Below, piece by piece: positions 9,188 through 17,756 of a stretch of DNA of 64,000 nt (position 1 is its first letter; every line of letters begins with the position of its first letter). The notes beneath the pieces were generated by a model. The model saw only the letters and a program-made list of their open reading frames with translations, had not been told where the DNA came from and did no database searches. A program made the translations under genes and the position numbers. Source of the stretch: Robertmurraya massiliosenegalensis JC6 (GTDB lineage: Bacteria > Bacillota > Bacilli > Bacillales > Cytobacillaceae); assembly GCF_000311725.1 (NCBI RefSeq), contig NZ_HE978512.1:556130-620129 (forward strand), given 5' to 3'.

Positions 9188-9216
9188 TTGTGAACAACAA
9201 AATTACGTTCTATAAC
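9188..9216 (+). promoter_or_regulatory. Candidate sigma-A promoter for the two-membrane-protein operon
   Basis: TTGTGA at 9188-9193 and TATAAC at 9211-9216 with a 17-bp spacer lie about 135 bp before the start at 9352. Confidence 0.4.
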
Positions 9217-9351
9217 GCTGACACAAATTGGATACAATTCTCATTTTGTTTCCTATCTACAATTACGCTTTAAAAGATATGCATCTCTAATGAATGAAAT
9301 TTTCCAATCAATCCCATACTATGGATAAAAATGGATAAGAAGGTACAAAGT

Positions 9352-10110
9352 ATGGCATCAAAGAACCGACATTTGCTCGCAAATATTAGTGTATTTGGAA
9401 TATCCCAATTAAAATACCAGAGCCCCTATATGGTCGCCTGGTGGTCTGCAGTATTCCCAGGATTCGGGCATTACTTACTTTGCCAATATTTAAGAGGTAC
9501 GCTGCTGACATTAGCTGAGGTTATTATTAATACGTTAGCCCATATCAATGAAGCGATGGTTTATTCTTTCAGCGGTCAATTTGAACTTGCTAAATCTGTG
9601 ATCGAGCCTAAATGGGCATTTGGCTACCTTGCCATCTATTTAATTGCCGTTGGAGACAGTTTCCGCTCGGCCATCTATCAAAATAAACTACACCAGCTTG
9701 CCCTGTTAGAGTATAAAGGAAATCATACAGTGCATATTTCCCCCATCGAAATACAATATATAGAAAAGAAAAATCCGCTCATCGGCGCTCTGTATTCGTT
9801 CTTCTTTCCTGGTTTAGGGCAATTATATAATCAACGATTCGGACTAGCTTTTTATGCGATGTTTTGGTGGTGGATTTATTTAATACTTTCAAATTTCCAT
9901 GAATCCATCTTATTTCTTTGGCATGGACGACTAGAAGATTCCATTTCTATTCTTCACCCACACTGGCTGCTCTTTATGCCATCTGTTTTGTTTGGTTCTA
10001 TTTACTTCACCTACCGTACAACCATCGAACATAATAGACTTTTTCAAATCGAGCAGCAGCACTATCTGATGAAAAGATACCAGCAAGCTAGACTTCGAAT
10101 ATTTTCTTAA
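9352..10110 (+). CDS. Membrane protein with two FPGxG (TM2-like) repeats
   Basis: The start at 9352 (MASKNRHLL) is favoured because AGAAGG lies 8 nt upstream; a further in-frame ATG at 9331 has no such site. The 252-residue protein has several hydrophobic segments and two copies of a motif typical of TM2-like membrane proteins: AVFPGFGHYLL near residue 35 and FFFPGLGQLYN near residue 150. It therefore looks like an internal duplication of a two-helix module. It is followed after 18 bp by another membrane-protein gene in the same direction, probably as one operon. No catalytic residues are evident and the function is unknown. Confidence 0.65.
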   Translation: MASKNRHLLANISVFGISQLKYQSPYMVAWWSAVFPGFGHYLLCQYLRGTLLTLAEVIINTLAHINEAMVYSFSGQFELAKSVIEPKWAFGYLAIYLIAVGDSFRSAIYQNKLHQLALLEYKGNHTVHISPIEIQYIEKKNPLIGALYSFFFPGLGQLYNQRFGLAFYAMFWWWIYLILSNFHESILFLWHGRLEDSISILHPHWLLFMPSVLFGSIYFTYRTTIEHNRLFQIEQQHYLMKRYQQARLRIFS

Positions 10111-10128
10111 GTAGGCAGGTGCTTTTTC

Positions 10129-10566
10129 ATGTTAATAATCGGGATTTTTAAACAATCGATCGAGTTAGAGCAAGCACTTGCTGAACTAGAAATGTTGATC
10201 CCAAAAGAACATATCCTTCTATTCTTTATGGATGCGGAGCAAGTCGAAAGCGATGTTCATAGTCCTCATGCTTTTGAAATAGGGATTTCTTGTGGTACTG
10301 CAGGAGCAGTTATTGGAGCATCTAGTGGGTTTGTCTTAACATGGGGACCGATCCTGTGGGGACTAATTGGGGCAGCGATTGGATTTACGATCGGATTACT
10401 GGCACATACACTTTTGAAAAAACAAAAAAGTCGCAAACGAAAGTTAGAGCGAATGGACGAGGCCACGGTTATCTTACAGTGTCATAAAGAACAAACAAAG
10501 TCCATTATTGCTTTGTTACGAAAGTATCAAGCTCTATCCATTGGAAAATCGGATCAGTCCATGTAG
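10129..10566 (+). CDS. Small membrane protein of unknown function
   Basis: A 145-residue protein. An N-terminal alpha/beta-like segment (MLIIGIFKQSIELEQALAEL) is followed by two glycine-rich hydrophobic helices (GTAGAVIGASSGFVLTW and LWGLIGAAIGFTIGLL), then a basic and helical tail (KKQKSRKRKLER). The layout recalls small general-stress proteins with a glycine-zipper membrane segment, but I do not recognise a family. It sits 18 bp after the previous gene with AGGTG upstream. Confidence 0.6.
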   Translation: MLIIGIFKQSIELEQALAELEMLIPKEHILLFFMDAEQVESDVHSPHAFEIGISCGTAGAVIGASSGFVLTWGPILWGLIGAAIGFTIGLLAHTLLKKQKSRKRKLERMDEATVILQCHKEQTKSIIALLRKYQALSIGKSDQSM

Positions 10567-10574
10567 AAAAATTC

Positions 10575-10606
10575 AAGAGAGCCCATTATTGATATAGGGC
10601 TCATCT
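10575..10606 (+). terminator. Intrinsic terminator of the two-membrane-protein operon
   Basis: GAGCCC and GGGCTC form a short stem around an A/T loop, followed by ATCTTTC. The U tract is weak. Confidence 0.5.
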
Positions 10607-10774
10607 TTCATCAATATTTACGAATTGATTGGGGATTGTCCGACATTTTTTTGAGAGAATAGGAATAAAACTTCTACTATTCCTATAAACTATCGCTCTA
10701 GCAATATCAGAAATTGGAAGAGCCGTTGTTCTTTTTGCAAATAACCCTATTGCTTCATTTCTATGAGAAAAGCG

Positions 10775-11100
10775 CCTACAAAATGTAGGAAGCTTGCGGT
10801 TTGTCTCAATCTTCGCTTCAACCATCTCTCACCCTTTAGCGGAATTTTTCCTGTTATTTCCTCAATGACGTCCCTTTTAGGGGAAATAACGGAAGATTTT
10901 CCGCTTATGAAGGGCAAAATCGTTTATTTTGGCATTTTTTGAGAGAATAGCAGGAATTTTTCCTGTTATTTCGGCTCTTTTTCATGATGGTTGCTTATTA
11001 AGCGGAATTTTTCCTGTTAGGTTTTCATACCGATACGCCTACCGTTTATACGAAGATTTTACCCATAAATCGAGGCAATTTATAAATTCCTGGAACACAA
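10775..11100 (+). repeat. Interspersed repeat family 1, copy A (~325 bp)
   Basis: Begins with the inverted repeat CCTACA-AAA-TGTAGG and contains GCGGAATTTTTCCTGTTAT-type units: three direct copies (one beginning AGCAGGAA) and one inverted copy (AACGGAAGATTTTCCGCTT). It ends with a segment GTTTATACGAA...CTGGAACACAAAAAAA. Closely similar sequence occurs at 29136 and 37822 in the same orientation. The copy fills the space between two convergent genes and has no credible ORF. Confidence 0.9.
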
Positions 11101-11105
11101 AAAAA

Positions 11106-11133
11106 CTGCAGCCCGAATGTATCCAGGATGCAG
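11106..11133 (-). terminator. Terminator of the membrane diguanylate cyclase gene
   Basis: On the minus strand CTGCATCC pairs imperfectly with GGGCTGCAG and is followed by a run of seven T. Confidence 0.55.
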
Positions 11134-11139
11134 TACCCC

Positions 11140-12675
11140 TTATATATGAACATGAACTTGATTTCGTCCCTCTCGTTTCGCATGATATAATGCCTTATCC
11201 GCTCGAATCAAAATTTCTTGCAACGTTTCCCATCTCTCATCTTTTATCCCAGCAACACCACTACTTAACGTAACCGAAACAACAGCGTCTAGCATAATAA
11301 GCGGATTGTTCTCAACTTGTTCCCGTAAACGGTTAGCTAACGCCTCGCCTTCTACTATCGTCTTTCCTTTTAGTCCAATGACAAATTCCTCGCCACCATA
11401 GCGAGCCAATACCATTCCTTCTTCCATCTCAGCTTGGCAAATTTGGGCGACATGGAACAGTAGTTGATCCCCTACATCATGACCATATGTATCATTCACC
11501 TTTTTAAAATGATCCACATCCATTAATATAACCGTAAAGGGTACGGGATGCCCTTTTGCTTCATTAACTATTTGCTCACACATATGAAAAAAAGCTCGCC
11601 GATTATAAATCTTTGTCAGTTCATCATAATAAGCTTGGTGCTCCAATTTAAGCTGTAATCTTTTTACCTCTGTAATATCCGTAAAAATCATTAATATTCC
11701 TTTATTTCCTTGACCATGCTGTAAGGAAGAAATTCGAACTTGATAGGTTTTTCCTCCTAACTTTATTTCAAAAGCAGACGTCTGCGCTAATGAAAAAGGC
11801 AATGGACATCCTGCCAATTCGAACCAAACTTCGGTAAAATCTTTTCCAAGCTGTGTCTTGTTCAAATTTGCAAATATTTTCTTGCTAGATTGATTAAATT
11901 CAATGAGTCGATTCGTTTCATCTAATACGATAACCCCATCATTAATACTGTTAAAAATCGTGTCCTTTGCAATCGGCATAAGCGTGAATAGTCGCGAAGA
12001 ATTTATCGACCACAAATATAACAAGGAAGATAACCATAAAACCATCGGCACCGGATCAACACCCGGAGGTGTAAAACCGACTAAATAAAGAAAAGCGGTT
12101 ACGATCGGAACAAATTGACCAAACGCTATGGCAAGAAGTTGGGGACGATATAAGTTTGAAGTTTCCCGCCAACGAGATATTACAAGAAAGAAGGCAACAA
12201 GCATGCAAGAAAAGATATAAATACCATGAATCACATACCAAATCCCGATTTCTTGATGAATATAGGGAAGCCCTAAATTCGGCTCCATCTCAAATACACG
12301 GTAATGAAGATGATGCCAATCATTTGTCATGACTATGAACAAAGTTATAAAAGGAATTGCTAAAATGGCTGTATACTTCTTTGCAGTTACATTCATTCCT
12401 AAATACTGCATGACAAATAATAGCCCTAACGCTGCCGAAGAGGGCATTCCCACATATTGAATGATGGTCCAAATCTTTATTTGCTCAAGTGTTGTCGACA
12501 TCAAGCCAAATGCTGAAGCAAAGCAATAAATGGCGATTGTCGCCGTATAGACAATGAAAAAATGAGCGATTTTCGTATAGTGCTGTCTCTTTAAAAAGAC
12601 ATATAAGCATAAAAATAAGTTGAGAACACCTGAAGTACTAGCAAGAGTGACAAAAGCTGTTAATTCCGAATTCAC
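11140..12675 (-). CDS. Membrane-bound diguanylate cyclase with 7TM, PAS and GGDEF domains
   Basis: 511 residues from a GTG start after AAAGGAG. The first ~230 residues form about seven transmembrane helices of the histidine-kinase N-terminal 7TM type. A PAS domain follows (INDGVIVLDETNRLIEFN through EVKRLQLKL), then a GGDEF domain with YDELTKIYNRRAF, the metal-binding aspartate in VILMDVDHFK, and the active-site motif ARYGGEEFVIGL. It should make cyclic di-GMP from two GTP. The positions where an RxxD inhibitory site would sit before GGEEF hold EGM-type residues, so product inhibition through that site looks absent. It is a single-gene unit. Confidence 0.92.
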   Translation of the reverse strand: MNSELTAFVTLASTSGVLNLFLCLYVFLKRQHYTKIAHFFIVYTATIAIYCFASAFGLMSTTLEQIKIWTIIQYVGMPSSAALGLLFVMQYLGMNVTAKKYTAILAIPFITLFIVMTNDWHHLHYRVFEMEPNLGLPYIHQEIGIWYVIHGIYIFSCMLVAFFLVISRWRETSNLYRPQLLAIAFGQFVPIVTAFLYLVGFTPPGVDPVPMVLWLSSLLYLWSINSSRLFTLMPIAKDTIFNSINDGVIVLDETNRLIEFNQSSKKIFANLNKTQLGKDFTEVWFELAGCPLPFSLAQTSAFEIKLGGKTYQVRISSLQHGQGNKGILMIFTDITEVKRLQLKLEHQAYYDELTKIYNRRAFFHMCEQIVNEAKGHPVPFTVILMDVDHFKKVNDTYGHDVGDQLLFHVAQICQAEMEEGMVLARYGGEEFVIGLKGKTIVEGEALANRLREQVENNPLIMLDAVVSVTLSSGVAGIKDERWETLQEILIRADKALYHAKREGRNQVHVHI

Positions 12676-12791
12676 AATCTAGAGACTCCTTTTATAACTA
12701 CATTTTCTTTAATGTAGCATAAAAGAAGATAAAAGTGGACTATCAACCGAGACCTTTATCCTAGATAACAGGTTTTTATTCCCAATTATTA

Positions 12792-12941
12792 TTATTTTGT
12801 CTCACGATGCAATGTATGCTTTTTTAACCGTGGACAATATTTCATCAGTTCAATACGATCTGGATGATTCCTTTTATTTTTCGTTGTAATGTAATTACGA
12901 TCTCCAGTTTCTGTGCATGCTAATGTAATTTTGACTCTCAT
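12792..12941 (-). CDS. rpmG: 50S ribosomal protein L33, cysteine-poor (zinc-independent) paralogue
   Basis: A 49-residue gene starting at the ATG at 12941 after AGGAGGAAG. It begins [17 protein letters not shown] and ends [16 protein letters not shown]. Zinc-binding L33 has two CxxC pairs. Here the second Cys of each pair is replaced (ACTET and CPRL), leaving one Cys in each, so it should fold without zinc. In B. subtilis such C-minus paralogues replace the zinc form under zinc starvation. The gene lies 18 bp after the COG0523 GTPase gene in the same direction, downstream of two Zur-like boxes, which fits that role. The reading frame and family are certain; zinc-dependent regulation is inferred. 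Confidence 0.93.
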   Translation of the reverse strand: MRVKITLACTETGDRNYITTKNKRNHPDRIELMKYCPRLKKHTLHRETK

Positions 12942-12959
12942 TTTTCTTCCTCCTATCGT

Positions 12960-14147
12960 TTAAATTGCGGTTGTGAATGCTGGAAGCGGATCTTTCAATG
13001 TGCTCCAGTCTAACTTCATTTCTTCGTCTGTTAACAAACATTTATCTAAAGAGGACTCGATTTCATCCCGATTCATTTCAATGCCAATCATTACAAGTTC
13101 AATCATTCGATCTCCGAACTCCTCATCCCATTTCTCCAATAATTCCGGTTCTTCCTTAAGAATTTGCTCTCTTTCAGATTCGGGATATGAAGCAATCCAT
13201 TCTCCTGCTCCTTGAATCATAATCGATGGTCCTGCTTGTGATAGTAATCCTGTAATGTTATTGCGTGTTGCCAACCAAAAGAAACCTTTGGCACGAACGA
13301 CATCGACTGGCCATTGTTCGAGCCATTTCATCCATCTTTCTGGATGAAACGGCCTCTTCCTACGATAAACGAAAGAAGAGATTCCATATTCCTCTGTTTC
13401 AGGGATATGCTCCTCATTTAATTCCTTCAGCCAGCCTGCGCCTTGACTTGCTTCCTCAAAATCAAACAAATTCGTATCTAGAATTTCTTGTAGGGGAACT
13501 TCTGCTTGAACACTTTCCACTATTTTTGCATCTGGATTTAGTTTAAGAAGGACAGCCTTCAATTCCTTGACATCCTCTTCATCCACTAAATCAATTTTGT
13601 TTAAAATAAGAACATTAGCAAATTCAATCTGATCGATTAAAAGATCAACTACTTCTCGAGTATCTTGCTCATCATTGGCTTGATTTCGCTCAAGCAATGT
13701 TTCCCCTGAAGCAAAGTCATGCCAAAAGCGATTTGCATCAATCACTGTCACCATCGTATCTAATTTACATAGTTCACTTAAATTGATCCCTACGTTTTCA
13801 TCAATATAGGTAAAGGTTTGGGCAACAGGAATCGGCTCCGAAATCCCTGATGATTCGATCACAATGTAATCGATGTCACCTGCCTTCACAAGCTTCTCCA
13901 CTTCAATCATCAAATCTTCCCTTAATGTACAGCAAATACAGCCATTTTGAAGCTCGACTAGTTTTTCATCCGTTCTTGAAAATCCACCTTGCTTTATCAT
14001 TGAAGCATCAATATTGACCTCACTCATGTCATTGACGATGACCGCAATTTTTCGATTATCTCGATTCGCTAATATGTGGTTTAACAGCGTCGTCTTTCCA
14101 GAACCTAAGTAACCACTTAGTACTGTCACAGGTATTCTTTTTGTCAT
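12960..14147 (-). CDS. yciC: COG0523 GTPase, putative zinc metallochaperone (YciC/ZagA-type)
   Basis: A 395-residue GTP-binding protein of the CobW/YciC family. The P-loop is [13 protein letters not shown] near residue 10; the family metal-binding motif is GCICCTLR near residue 80; the guanine-specificity motif is NKID. The C-terminal CobW_C domain begins near residue 245 ([17 protein letters not shown]). The ATG at 14147 is chosen for GAGGAGTG upstream; the protein length matches B. subtilis YciC. The family hands zinc to client enzymes under deficiency and is repressed by Zur when zinc is sufficient. Two Zur-like boxes lie directly upstream and a zinc-free L33 gene follows. Confidence 0.93.
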   Translation of the reverse strand: MTKRIPVTVLSGYLGSGKTTLLNHILANRDNRKIAVIVNDMSEVNIDASMIKQGGFSRTDEKLVELQNGCICCTLREDLMIEVEKLVKAGDIDYIVIESSGISEPIPVAQTFTYIDENVGINLSELCKLDTMVTVIDANRFWHDFASGETLLERNQANDEQDTREVVDLLIDQIEFANVLILNKIDLVDEEDVKELKAVLLKLNPDAKIVESVQAEVPLQEILDTNLFDFEEASQGAGWLKELNEEHIPETEEYGISSFVYRRKRPFHPERWMKWLEQWPVDVVRAKGFFWLATRNNITGLLSQAGPSIMIQGAGEWIASYPESEREQILKEEPELLEKWDEEFGDRMIELVMIGIEMNRDEIESSLDKCLLTDEEMKLDWSTLKDPLPAFTTAI

Positions 14148-14168
14148 ATTTTCACTCCTCATTCTCAC

Positions 14169-14189
14169 AAATCAAAATCATTACGATTT
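14169..14189 (-). promoter_or_regulatory. Zur-like box 1
   Basis: A 21-bp site, AAATC followed by AAAATCATTACGATTT, matches the B. subtilis Zur operator (AAATCGTAAT-N-ATTACGATTT) at all but two positions. It lies 22 bp before the GTPase start. Confidence 0.8.
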
Positions 14190-14238
14190 AAAGCTTAAAA
14201 AATAACCTTCAGTGGTTATTCAATAAGCTATACCTTGT

Positions 14239-14288
14239 AAATCGAAATCATTACGATTAAATATAATATAATCCTTTTTAAAGGTCAA
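14239..14288 (-). promoter_or_regulatory. Promoter and Zur-like box 2 of the zinc-starvation operon
   Basis: On the minus strand TTGACC (14288-14283), a 17-bp spacer and TATATT (14265-14260) form a sigma-A promoter. A second Zur-like site at 14239-14259 (AAATCGAAAT-C-ATTACGATTA, two mismatches) begins right after the -10 element. Repressor bound there would cover the transcription start. Confidence 0.8.
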
Positions 14289-14399
14289 GTTTTTTAGAGC
14301 AATCCATTTTACTTTCAAAATTACTATTGATCATACATCCATAATGAACTATATTCAAATAATCAGATATACAAATATTTAAAGAGAAGAAGGGTATTT

Positions 14400-16142
14400 A
14401 TGATACAAAAGTGGTTTTCTAACAGCCGGTATAGCAACTATTCGCTTCACTCCTTGCAAAAGGATATTATTTCAGGACTTGTTGTCGGAATTATCGCTAT
14501 TCCCTTAGGCATGGCATTTGCTATTGCCTCAGGAGTGAAACCTGAGTACGGAATTTACACAACGATTATTGCAGGGATTTTGATTTCTTTATTTGGAGGA
14601 TCAAAATTTCAAATAGGCGGTCCAACCGGGGCATTTATTCCGATTTTATTTGGCATCATCATGACTTATGGCTATGAAAATTTACTAATTGCAGGCTTTA
14701 TGGCTGGAATTATTTTATTCTTGATGGGGATTTTCAAACTAGGGGTCTTGATTAAATTCATTCCCAGATCGGTGACGATTGGATTTACCTCAGGGATTGC
14801 CGTCATTATCTTTGTTGGCCAAATTGCAAATTTCTTAGGTCTCACAGATGTTAAAAACCATGAATATTTTCTTCAAAATTTACGTGAAATTTTCCATCAC
14901 ATTGATACGATTAATCTGTATAGTTTATTAACAGCCGGAATTTGCTTATTAACGATATTAATCATGCCGAAATGGCTGCCTAATATCCCAAGTCCTCTTA
15001 TTGGACTTGTTTTTTCAACACTTGTGGCAACCTTTCTTTACCCTAACGATATTGCCACCATCGGTTCAACCTTTGGTACGATTCCTAGTTCATTACCACA
15101 TTTTGATGTTCCTGCTATTACGTTGGATCGCATTCAATTGCTGATTGGACCCGCATTTGTCATCGCATTTCTTGGAGCGATAGAGTCCTTATTGTCAGCT
15201 GTCGTGGCTGATGGAATGACAAATAGTAAGCATAATAGCAACCGTGAATTAATGGGGCAAGGAATTGCCAATATGATCACACCAATGTTTGGTGGAATTC
15301 CAGCTACTGGTGCTATTGCAAGAACTGCCACCAATATTAAAAACGGGGCAACATCTCCTCTATCTGGAATTATTCATGGCTTTGTTGTTCTTCTCGTACT
15401 TTTACTTTTTGCTCCCTATGCATCGAAAATACCGTTAGCTAGTATGGCACCGATCTTAATGATTGTTGCCTGGAATATGAGTGAACGCCGCGTCTTTTTT
15501 CAATTGTTAAAGACACGAACTGGGGATTCACTCGTCTTAGCGATCACCTTTTTACTGACGGTATTTTTGAATTTAACTTGGGCAGTCGGTATTGGTCTCA
15601 TATTGGCTATCATTATCTTCACAAAAAGGATGAGTGATATAATGGTTACGGCAAAGGTATTGCCTAATCCTGAACATAAAGTAGATGCACAAATTGTGAC
15701 GGAATCTCATGATTGCCCACAAATTAGCATCTATAATGTGGAAGGCCCACTCTTTTTTGGGGCAGCGCAAACGTTCCAACAGAGTATTATGAATACCATT
15801 AACTATAAACCAAACGTACTTTTACTAAGAATGGGGAAAGTCCCCTTTATGGATATGACCGGAGAGTCTTATTTATCAAGCATCATACATGATTTTTCAA
15901 AGAATGGGGTCGTTCTTATTTCTGGTTTAAATACACAGCCAAAAAATGTGTTAATGAAGAGCGGATTATATGATTTAATTGGAGAGACTCACTTTTTTGA
16001 GCATACAGGAGATGCCATTAACTACGCTCTTTCACATGTAAACAAAGAGAAATGCATTGGGTGTAAACACTTCGCTTTTCAGGAATGCTCCACATTTTCA
16101 CGTGCTCATGAGCGGGTAAAGGAGAATCTGTTTACGACCTAA
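14400..16142 (+). CDS. SulP family anion transporter with STAS domain
   Basis: A 580-residue SulP/SLC26-type permease with about eleven hydrophobic helices. The family signature is seen in GVKPEYGIYTTIIAGILISLFGGSKFQIGGPTGAF (residues 46-80, read in parts) and in the conserved GGIPATGAIARTATNIK segment. A cytoplasmic STAS domain starts near residue 440 (ISIYNVEGPLFFGAAQTF). After STAS there is a short tail with three cysteines (CIGCKHFAFQEC), not usual for plain sulfate permeases. The substrate may be sulfate, bicarbonate or another oxyanion. An ArsR regulator gene follows 17 bp later. It is divergent from the zinc-starvation operon. Confidence 0.88.
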   Translation: MIQKWFSNSRYSNYSLHSLQKDIISGLVVGIIAIPLGMAFAIASGVKPEYGIYTTIIAGILISLFGGSKFQIGGPTGAFIPILFGIIMTYGYENLLIAGFMAGIILFLMGIFKLGVLIKFIPRSVTIGFTSGIAVIIFVGQIANFLGLTDVKNHEYFLQNLREIFHHIDTINLYSLLTAGICLLTILIMPKWLPNIPSPLIGLVFSTLVATFLYPNDIATIGSTFGTIPSSLPHFDVPAITLDRIQLLIGPAFVIAFLGAIESLLSAVVADGMTNSKHNSNRELMGQGIANMITPMFGGIPATGAIARTATNIKNGATSPLSGIIHGFVVLLVLLLFAPYASKIPLASMAPILMIVAWNMSERRVFFQLLKTRTGDSLVLAITFLLTVFLNLTWAVGIGLILAIIIFTKRMSDIMVTAKVLPNPEHKVDAQIVTESHDCPQISIYNVEGPLFFGAAQTFQQSIMNTINYKPNVLLLRMGKVPFMDMTGESYLSSIIHDFSKNGVVLISGLNTQPKNVLMKSGLYDLIGETHFFEHTGDAINYALSHVNKEKCIGCKHFAFQECSTFSRAHERVKENLFTT

Positions 16143-16159
16143 TTTAGGAGGAACGAACA

Positions 16160-16510
16160 TTGAATTTAGAAATGCAAAAGTTCAAGGCAGACTTTTTTAA
16201 AGCCCTTGCCCACCCACTTAGAATTAGAATCCTTGAGTTATTGGCTGATGGGGATAAAAGTGTCAATGAGATCCAAAGCTTGGCTGGAAGCGAGGGTTCT
16301 GCTGTTTCTCAGCAATTAACGATATTGCGAGGGAAAAATATTGTGACCGGAACGAAAGATGGAAATCGGGTCATTTATTCCCTTCGTGATCCGATGATTG
16401 TTGACCTTCTTTCCGTTGCCCGCCAGATTTTCAACAATCATTTAGTTGATACGATTCAAATGTTAGACCAGTTAAATGTCGGGTCAAGTCGGATCGATGA
16501 AGGAAAATAG
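16160..16510 (+). CDS. ArsR/SmtB family transcriptional regulator
   Basis: A 116-residue winged-helix repressor with the ArsR core: FFKALAHPLRIRILELLADGDKSVNEIQ and the recognition segment GSAVSQQLTILRGKNIV, then a wing. The start is the TTG at 16160, preceded by AGGAGG at an 8-bp spacing. No cysteine pair (CVC) of the arsenic- or cadmium-sensing kind is present, so the ligand is unknown. Co-transcription with the SulP gene suggests that it controls that operon in response to an ion or sulfur-related signal. Confidence 0.88.
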   Translation: MNLEMQKFKADFFKALAHPLRIRILELLADGDKSVNEIQSLAGSEGSAVSQQLTILRGKNIVTGTKDGNRVIYSLRDPMIVDLLSVARQIFNNHLVDTIQMLDQLNVGSSRIDEGK

Positions 16511-16594
16511 AGTTTAATTTTTTGCATTTTCATCTTCCTTCGTTTTAAATAACAATTATGATGTTTTTAAAATTCTAAGACAAGGGATGATGAT

Positions 16595-17311
16595 ATGATC
16601 TCACTAAAAGGAAAAACAGCGATCATTACCGGAGCAGGTAGAGGAATCGGACGTGCTATTGCAATCGCATTAGCAAAAGAAGGCGTGAATCTAGGGTTAA
16701 TCGGCTTAACGATGTCCAATCTTGAAAAGGTTGCAACTGAACTAGAAGCCTATGATATAAATATTTCTGCAGCAACAGCAGATGTGGCAGATCTTGAAGC
16801 CGTTACCCATGCAGTCGAGCATATCAAGGCTGATCTTGGACCTATTGATATTCTCATCAATAATGCAGGAACTGCTAAATTCGGTGGGTTCCTTGATTTA
16901 ACACCGGAAGAGTGGGAAAACATTATTCGCGTCAATGTTATGGGAGTCTATAATGCGACAAGAGCGGTTTTACCAGAAATGATTGAAAGAAAATCAGGCG
17001 ATATTGTCAATATTTCGTCAACAGCTGGTCAAAAAGGAGCTCCTGTAACAAGTGCTTATAGTTCGTCAAAATTTGCTGTATTAGGGTTAACGGAATCTCT
17101 TGCCCTTGAAGTCAGAAAGCATAATATTCGTGTAACAGCCTTAACGCCAAGTACAGTAGCCACAGATCTTGCAATTGAAACAAACCTTATTTCTGGAAAT
17201 CCTGAAAATGTAATGCAACCAGAGGATCTCGCTGATCTTCTTGTAGCTGGATTAAAACTAAACCCAAGAGTGTTCGTCAAAACTGCAGGATTATGGTCAA
17301 CGAATCCCTAA
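16595..17311 (+). CDS. Short-chain dehydrogenase/reductase (FabG-like)
   Basis: A 238-residue classical SDR. It has the nucleotide-binding [10 protein letters not shown] motif at residues 12-21, NNAG in the central beta strand, a catalytic Ser in [10 protein letters not shown], and YSSSK with the active-site Tyr and Lys. B. subtilis YvrD and many 3-oxoacyl-reductase-like oxidoreductases look like this; the substrate cannot be told. It has its own upstream spacer of 84 bp and is followed by a terminator, so it is probably monocistronic or the last gene after arsR. Confidence 0.85.
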   Translation: MISLKGKTAIITGAGRGIGRAIAIALAKEGVNLGLIGLTMSNLEKVATELEAYDINISAATADVADLEAVTHAVEHIKADLGPIDILINNAGTAKFGGFLDLTPEEWENIIRVNVMGVYNATRAVLPEMIERKSGDIVNISSTAGQKGAPVTSAYSSSKFAVLGLTESLALEVRKHNIRVTALTPSTVATDLAIETNLISGNPENVMQPEDLADLLVAGLKLNPRVFVKTAGLWSTNP

Positions 17312-17319
17312 CATACATT

Positions 17320-17358
17320 AGGACATAACAGATTCCTTTATCTGGTATGTCCTTTCTT
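17320..17358 (+). terminator. Terminator after the SDR gene
   Basis: AGGACATAACAGAT pairs with ATCTGGTATGTCCT (one mismatch) around a 6-nt loop, then TTCTTATT. Confidence 0.75.
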
Positions 17359-17756
17359 ATTAGCCCTGGAAACAGTCTAGCCATCACTGACCGCTCTTTA
17401 CGTTTACTAAGCTTGCCGGTAAACGCTTGCTTTCTTCTTTGCTCATTACTACTGTGATAACTCTTCTGCTCCTCCCAAATAACGTCTCGAAATTAAATGT
17501 TTTGAATTGGCTTGGGGGAGCTGGTATTAATTTCTCTACACGGTTCCATCTAAGAATGTATATCTTAGGTGGAATTTTTGATCCTTTTAAATATCCCTCT
17601 CACTTTAACTCGTCAAATCTCCTAATCTATTTCTACTATTTACACGAAATCAATAGAAACAACATCGTAATTAACAGAATATTTACATTCGATTAATAAA
17701 CGAAATATAGAATGAACATTGTAACTTTCTCACTTATATTTCTAGGAGGCTTCATT
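17359..17756 (+). promoter_or_regulatory. Leader region of the sugar/phosphate ABC operon with an internal terminator-like hairpin
   Basis: No credible gene lies here. A 12-bp hairpin, TTCCATCTAAGA (17544-17555) paired with TCTTAGGTGGAA (17563-17574), is followed directly by TTTTT. Downstream a possible promoter, TTTACA (17682-17687) with TATAGA (17706-17711) at an 18-bp spacing, precedes the ribosome binding site TAGGAGG at about 17743. If transcription starts upstream of 17544 the hairpin could act as an attenuator; if it starts at 17718 it is only an old terminator. Confidence 0.45.

Noticed and set aside
10601..11273. Open frames inside and beside repeat copy A
   Set aside because: They follow repeat sequence on either strand, are not conserved between the three copies, and lack ribosome binding sites.
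17427..17696. An 89-codon open frame
   Set aside because: No ribosome binding site, spans a terminator-like hairpin, and the composition is not protein-like.
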